A DNA stretch of 64,000 nucleotides, from the NCBI GenBank assembly GCA_029204225.1, contig CM055095.1, forward strand, positions 15,406,049 through 15,470,048. The letters are read 5' to 3'. The notes under the pieces are model-generated. The model did not search any database. It saw nothing but the letters and a program-made list of their open reading frames with translations, and was not told where the DNA came from. This document shows positions 58,341 through 64,000 of this stretch, one piece after another. Each line of letters starts with the position of its first letter. The first letter of the stretch is position 1. This DNA comes from Diphasiastrum complanatum. Its lineage: Eukaryota > Streptophyta > Lycopodiopsida > Lycopodiales > Lycopodiaceae. Made by a program: the position numbers and the translations under genes.

Positions 58341-59710
58341 CATGTAATGAGTGATGTGATCTTCTCCCCATGCTTTTGATACTGCATTAACAAACTCGAC
58401 ACAAGTCCTTTGGACAGCTTTCTTATCAATATCGGAGTATTTTTCTTTTCTTAAAATAGCAATCACTATCACGCTTTTTTCATACATCAACTTTTAGTAC
58501 TCTGGTTTTGCCATCTTTCTCGAAGTCCTGAGTGGCAGCAATAATATATGTCCAGACTGAGTGTTGAATATTAGAAGCCTTACCAGTATGATTTGATAGA
58601 AAACAACGTGCTTTTGCTCCTCCTATGCTTGGCTTAGTTGGCATGTTCCCATTCTTTCTTGAAAGCTTTTCATCTTTTCGAATTTTGACATGTCCTCTAT
58701 GGAGTCTTGCTTTTGATAAAACATCTTCTAATCAAGAGATAGCTTCCTTTGCTAATGATGCTGGCTTAGTATTCCAAGCAAAAACTATATGAAGATAAAT
58801 GATCTTTTCTATTAATCTAACTTCTGCATGATGAGTGCAAACATGCACATCTTTTAAGGGGATAGGCAGCACAGGTTTCCAGTTTGGATCTGCATATTCT
58901 CTAGTAATTTCTATACTCCTAGTACATCTTTTGCCATTTTCATGCAGTACAAACAAGGGTGTTTTGATGTAGCACCGTGAGAGACATTATACATACATTT
59001 CAATGTTCTCAAATCACCTGCTAAGTGCCATTCAACATTGAAGTCTCCAACTCCTGGAACATTGAGAAGTTAGTCCTCCATCCATATGGTCCTTGAGAAT
59101 ATCCATGATAATATATCATGATCCTCTTTCAGCACCTGTCCAAAGAATTAATCAGACTTAGTTTACAATGTATTAATACTATTCAATGAATGTAATGTAA
59201 TAATGAGGCTAGTTACCTAAAACGCTGCCAACCACCATATATCATTTTCTGACTAGACACTGAATTTGAAATCTTCTTGGTTCTCTGTTTGTGATAGAGC
59301 ACCATTCATGAAAGTTATACTAACACTCTCCATCTTCTGCTCTTTCACAATTTCTGACTCATCTAACTTAAGTACTATGATTATTTTGCCATTCACCTTT
59401 TCATAGGTTATATCATAGAATGTGACGATGTATCTCAACAGGTAATTTAGATCAACAAATAAATTGTTTGATGAATTATAGAATATCGATCTTCCATCAG
59501 TTTCATATACCTACTCAATATGAAATGGAGTTCGCTATGACGCGAGATGGAAAGAAGTTGCCCCAAAATCAAACAGTCCTCACGTGATGGCGATATTGGT
59601 GACTGACAGGATATCACAGTGACGCGAGGGATACAAGCTCGTACAGACTGTGACCTAGATTTTCTCGTGGTAGCAATATTGCCTAGAACAGGAAGTGTGG
59701 ACACAAACAA
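58341..59710 (-). pseudogene. Gene F: transposase-like protein, degenerate
   Basis: The - strand ATG at 59710 starts MFVSTLPVLGNIATTRKSRS; blocks then follow in shifting frames: YLLRYIVTFYDITYEKVNGK (near 59430), FKFSV then SENDIWWLAAF, an intron from about 59217 to 59136, VLKEDHDILSWIFSRT, NVPGVGDFNVEWHLAGDLRT, LKCMYNVSHGATSKHPCLYC (near 59000), NWKPVLPIPLKDVHVCTHHA and EVRLIEKIIYLHIVFAWNTK (58890-58770), SIGGAKARCFLSNHTGKASN (near 58640), and CVEFVNAVSKAWGEDHITHY (to 58341). At least four stops or frameshifts. The central part is shared with 51551-51990. A DNA-transposon transposase is the best guess from the GD...HPC.YC segment and the repeat distribution; no catalytic triad was established. 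It shares P2 with D4. Confidence 0.5.
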
Positions 59711-60379
59711 GAGCTACGGGGAGTGAAAATCGAAAACTAAGCGATAGTTGTAAACTGATCGAACAACATTTATATAGCTAAAACCAATAAAATCCAAGCC
59801 GTACATGCATTGATCCAACAACGGATCAGATCTCACATGCGTAATGTAATCGTCCACATGTGCTAGTCCACACGTGCAACAATACACGTGAATTTGCCAT
59901 TCGGACATGTGCCCACACGTGCGAGAATGCACGTCAATTTACCATTCGACCCCATGTCCACATGTGCAGTTTTACATGTGCGAGTCCACACGTCATTTTT
60001 TGATTCGGCCACGTGTCGCAAGTGCACACATGTGTGAACTTTTTTTGGCTATATAAGTCCATTCCCCATGATTTTTTAGGTTTTTGTTCAATTTTGGTTT
60101 CTTCCTGGAATGCTACCAGAGTACTTGTAGACCCGATATCGCCATTATGTGAGGACCTCCCCCCCCCTCTGACTCAGCTCCTTTCTCGCGTCATAGTGAT
60201 ATCAGCTCATAGTTTTCACTATCGGCATCACACGAGAGAACCCAATATCGTGTGATGTACCGCTATCTTCGCGTCGTAGAGATATCCATCTGTACCACCC
60301 AATATCGCCATCACGCAAACATGTCTATCATTCATCACCATGGTAACACTCTCTCGTCTGGTAGAGATATCCGACCTCA
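59711..60379. promoter_or_regulatory. P2: bidirectional promoter between F (-) and D4 (+)
   Basis: A CACGTG/ACATGT-rich core (about 59830-60040) is flanked by outward TATA boxes of the same form: gctatataa on the - strand (about 59773-59781) and on the + strand (about 60047-60055). Beyond both boxes lie copies of CTCGCGTCA(C/T)(A/T)GTGATATC: on the + strand at 60185-60205, 60268-60287 and 60351-60372; on the - strand within the start of F (59609-59630 and, shortened, 59535-59546). The layout mirrors P1 although the sequence differs. Confidence 0.65.
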
Positions 60380-62060
60380 ATGGCTCGGATGAAGCAAACC
60401 GCTAGGCTAACTAGCTTTGCTGAGCCAGTCCACTGAACCTGTACGTCCGCAAAGACATGGAAGACCTCGTCGTCCATGGTTGAGGGACATTAGGGGGTTA
60501 CAAAAGAGCACCAAGCTTCCGATCCTGAAAGCAGCCTTGTACTGGGCTGTGAGGGAGGTCACGCAAGATATGACTACTCATCTGCCCTATGCAGTGAGGT
60601 GGAATATCATTGCTTTGGAGGCATTCCATACTGCATACGAGGACTTCCAGAATAAAATGTTTGAGGATTCGATCTTGTGCTCGATACATGCCAAGAGGGT
60701 GACACTGATGCCCAAAGACATGCCATGAGGCTTCGGAACACCTATGACAACATTTTTAAGTCTGGCTTCACACAGAGGCAAGTTCCTCTTGAAAGGGGGC
60801 TTGTCCCATCCCAAAAATAGAGAAAGCAGACACAACCCAAGCGTTCAAAACCCCAGCCTAGGTCTCCCAGCTCTTCACCCTTGCCTCCTCCCATTAAAAA
60901 AGATGTGACAAGTACATCGGCAATTCCATGGGTTGAGAGTCCTCCCGTAACTCCTAGGATCTTGAAATCCAAAGTTCTCCTTCTCAACATGCGGATGATT
61001 TAAATAAATACAATGGTGGACAAGATTGTTTCTGATGTTGATGCAACTGATAAAGAGTTGCATATCAGACTCCCCAATGATCCAAATGACACATTCTTTG
61101 ATTCTGAAAGATACATTGATTTTGATATGTATATAGAAAAAAATAGATGATCTTGGAGGAGAGTTTATGTTTTGTATATATGATATTAATTTTAGAATGC
61201 ATATCAAAGACCCGCATTGTAAGGAGCTAAAGGAGAAGACCTCCCATATCTCCGACATAGTTGCTGAATCTAGGTGTGTATACTATGTACATAAATACAA
61301 ATATACAATCACGAAGGAGATTTTTGTTGTATCTCTATTTTTTGGACATCTGTTGCATAAAGAGAGGAAAGCCAAAAGGCTCTTCAGGCACACAAGCAAG
61401 GAGGCATCAATATTCATCATCCCATACTGTGCAAAGTAAGATATTTTTTTTTTGGAAACTCTTATAGATTTTAGTAATTTATTGCTTCTCATTTGTTGGC
61501 AGCAAACATTGGAGCGTGCACATAATATCTTTGAAAGTGGATTCTGCTGGAAGCTGCACACCTGTGTGCATGACAATGAATTCCTTGAATGCCACCCATT
61601 CCATTGTTAACTCCATGTACAAGAGAATGGTGGGGCTATTGCCAAGCCAGATGGGCTGATTGTAAATATTAACTTAGAGATTGTTGATGAAAAGGTAAAA
61701 GGATCTTTTCACGTTTTTTATTTACATGATGGTATGGAGTTTAAAATTAAACTCACAGACAACAACGGTCCAATCACAAGTCAGGACCCTACCCGGTGGG
61801 AGTTTTGAATTGTATAAAAATATGATCAAAAAGTTCCAAAAAAATCTATGGAAATTGCAGATCCTGTAGCAACCTTCTAAGCCAAATTATCTCCTTCACT
61901 GTTGATGTAGTTGCAACGTATTCAGATTATGTAGAGGACAACGAAATGCATTTCGGCTTTCTACTGTTCCATAAAATGGGTCCTCCTGCAAGGAAACAAA
62001 TGTAACATGATGTGGATTTTTTGGTGTCCAAGTCTCCTGTCCAATCTGAATCTGAATAAG
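60380..62060 (+). pseudogene. D4: histone H3 - Ulp1/C48-like peptidase fusion, truncated
   Basis: ATG at 60380 gives MARMKQTARLTS, the H3 tail start with Arg2, Lys4 and Arg8 kept. After one frameshift comes a full-length H3 fold in one frame: RPRRPWLRDIRGLQKST, AVREVTQDMTTHLPY, ALEAFHTAYED, FEDSILCSIHAKRVTLMPKD (to about 60720). The spacing across loop 1 equals that of canonical H3. After another frameshift: AMRLRNTYDNIFKSGFTQRQ, ending VPSQK-TAG. The peptidase part follows: ERYIDFDMYIEK near 61100, a frameshift in an A-run at 61133-61145, DLGGEFMFCIYDIN, FIIPYCAK (exon end 61436), then 61503-61694 with KHWSVHIISL and VCMTMNSLNATH, which loses frame before its end. The Cys exon expected next is not found; from about 62085 the locus is copia. 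Confidence 0.75.
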
Positions 62061-62084
62061 TGATTAGTGAAAGTACAGCTTCTG

Positions 62085-64000
62085 TATTATCGTTATAGCT
62101 CAAAGCATAGTGCTTCGTAGCTTGAATGTACTTTTATACTCTTTGTAGAGTCTTCTAATGTTGTAGTCCTAGATTGGACATGTATTGAGACAGTGTGCTT
62201 ACTACATATGCTAGATGAGGTCATGTGCAGATCATAGAATACATTATAGATCCTATGACAGACTGATAAGGATACCTGCACATTTCTTGCTGATCTGCTT
62301 GAGTTCTGGGGCACATGTCTTTGGACAGCTTTGATCTAGGATCCATAGGTGTGTCTATGGGCTTGCAGTCCACTATGCCATATCTACGTAGTACATTGAT
62401 TAAATAGGACTCTTGGCTTATAGTGATCCTTTTGCTTGCGTGATCTCTATTGATCTCCATACCGAGTAAGTAATGAACTGGGCCTAAATCAGTCATCTCA
62501 AATTCTGATGAAAGCAAAGACTTGTTTTCATGTAGCACCTGATTTGAATTGTTGATAATTAATAAATCATCAACATACAATGCTATAATAACATAGCTTA
62601 CGCTTGAGATACACATTAGAGTCTACGAAGCAAGAAGTGAAATTATGCTACAACAAGAAGTGGTTGATTCTTTCATACCAGGCTCGGGGAGCTTGCTTGA
62701 GGCCATATAGTGCCTTGTGCAATTTACATACCAAATGCTCTTGGCCTTGAAGGACGTAACCTTCTGGTTGATAAATGAATATGTCTTCTTGTATGTATCC
62801 ATGAAGGAACGTTGTTTGGACGTCCATCTAGTGAATGTCTAGACCCTTTACAGTAGCTTATCCAGCAAGGTGCGAATAGATGATGCTTTACCAATGGACT
62901 ACCACTGTACTGAAGGTGTCAGTGTAATCTATTCCATATGCTTGCTCAAATCCTTTACCCACTAAGCGAGCTTTCCATTTGGATACTGATCCATCTGGCT
63001 TAAGCTTTAGCTTGAAGATCCATTTAGAGTCAATATGTTTTATACCTGCAGGAGGATTAACAAGATTTCAGGACTTGTTTTTTATCAAGGAACTATACTT
63101 AGCATCCATTGTAGCCTTCCAGCTATCTACATTTGACGTTGACAATGCTTCTGCAACAGTGGAAGATTCATCATGACTGATAAACGCTTGAGGGATGAAA
63201 TGATTAGGTTGCTGTCGTTGACGTGTAGATCTTCGGACTGTAGGTGCTTGAGTTGATGTTTCTCTTGGGTGAATGACTGTGATAGCTTCATCTTGTGGTT
63301 GAACAGTCATGGGACTAAGCCCATCGATGGTGAATGGAGTTGTTGGGACAAACTCCTGCATTTGAACGTTCGTAGGTTGTTGCCTATCGATGGAAAATGG
63401 AGCTGTTGTGATAGACTCCTGCATTTGCTGCTTCTGCTTGAAATCATGAAACTTGTCTTCAAGGAAGACAACATCACGACTGACTGAGATATGTCCTATG
63501 TCGATATCATAGATACAATATGCCTTGTGTGACGTTGAATAACCGACAAAGATATACTTATAGCTTACTGGGTCTAACTTCTTCCTAAGATCAGACGAAA
63601 TTTGAGCATAGTAGAGACATCCGAATATACGTAAATGTTTCAGACTTGGTTTGTAGTCATAGTAGGCTTCAAAGGGTGTCTTGGAGTCGATTGCGTTCAT
63701 GCTGGAATAATTTTGTAGATAGCAAACTATAAAGATTGCTTCAACCCAAAAGTTCTGGGGTAATTGAGCGTCGACAGTCGCGGATCATGCAGCTTCCAAC
63801 AATGTATGATTCTTTCGCTCACAGCTATGCCATTCTGTTGTGGAGTGTAGCTGGCTGTGAACTGATTGTGCATGCCACATGATGATAGGTAGTCTGCCAT
63901 TTCATTTGATAAGTATTCTCCTCCTGTATCAGACCAAATGGTCTTGATTCTCTAACCAGTTTGGTTCTCAACGAATTGCTTGAACTCCTTGAAGAAATTG
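62085..64000 (-). mobile_element. Ty1/copia pol, partial (continues beyond window)
   Basis: Read on the - strand from 64000: integrase core (FFKEFKQFVENQTG, SDTGGEYLSNEMADYL, TPQQNGIA), a 210-codon intact frame at 63700-63068 (KTPFEAYYDYKPSLKHLRIF, KYIFVGYSTSHKAYCIYDID, RRSTRQRQQPNHFIP), a decayed RT N-terminus, then an intact frame at 62616-62221 with the RT catalytic YVDDLLIINN and YLLGMEINRD, and the RNase H start (PHLAYVVSTLSQYMSN) to about 62085. Stops are frequent outside these frames. It resembles the copia at 8835-10375 (GGEYLSNEM). Its left end abuts D4. Confidence 0.9.

Noticed and set aside
60380-60760. Centromeric H3 (CENH3) as the identity of the histone domain
   Set aside because: CENH3 proteins have a longer loop 1 and a diverged tail. 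Here loop-1 spacing equals canonical H3 and the tail keeps the MAR.KQTAR start, so canonical H3 is the better source.
42911-62060. Endogenous large DNA virus as source of the histone and peptidase genes
   Set aside because: Some large viruses have histones and C48 peptidases, but these genes have several small spliceosomal introns at conserved positions and plant-type promoters. No viral core gene was seen.

Overview
This looks like nuclear DNA of a land plant with a large, repeat-rich genome and very long introns. A fern, lycophyte or other big-genome lineage is plausible, but I cannot name the species. Evidence: a plant plastid-type gene with GT/AG introns of up to 20 kb, Ty1/copia and chromodomain Ty3/gypsy elements, hAT-like DUF659 relics, CT/CA microsatellites, and a TTTAGGG-type telomere motif.

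Layout. 1-2.8 kb: a degenerate satellite (period about 142 bp) interrupted by a copia fragment. 4.1-5.6 kb: a (CT)n/(CA)n leader followed by a broken Transposase_24-like gene. 5.8-11.3 kb: copia fragments on both strands and an LTR with a primer-binding site. 11.6-41.8 kb: one host gene on the + strand, reconstructed from eight exons as the chloroplast PpiC/rhodanese protein STR12 (316 residues). Its introns hold nested transposons: hAT relics at 13.7, 19.8 and 25-27 kb, old chromoviruses, and one very young Ty3/gypsy element (27401-33708) with two identical 357-bp LTRs and a 5-bp target duplication.

42.9-62.1 kb holds an unusual multi-copy gene set that I do not recognise as a described system. 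Three + strand copies of a novel 388-residue gene (A, B, C) each face a - strand gene (D1, D2, D3) for a Ulp1/C48-like cysteine peptidase. A fourth peptidase copy (D4) is on the + strand. D3 and D4 begin with a recognisable histone H3 (tail start plus histone fold) upstream of the peptidase, and D2 keeps a degraded H3 fold behind a coiled-coil exon. D3 and D4 each share a bidirectional CACGTG-rich promoter with another gene: E (unknown, AT-hook-like motif) and F (transposase-like, with a GD...HPCLYC segment also found as a fragment at 51.55 kb). Most copies carry one or a few stops or frameshifts, so the set looks like recently decayed copies of an element or gene cluster, probably mobile.

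62.1-64.0 kb: a - strand copia element that runs off the window. Exon joins were read by eye from reading frame and splice consensus; no alignments were run.
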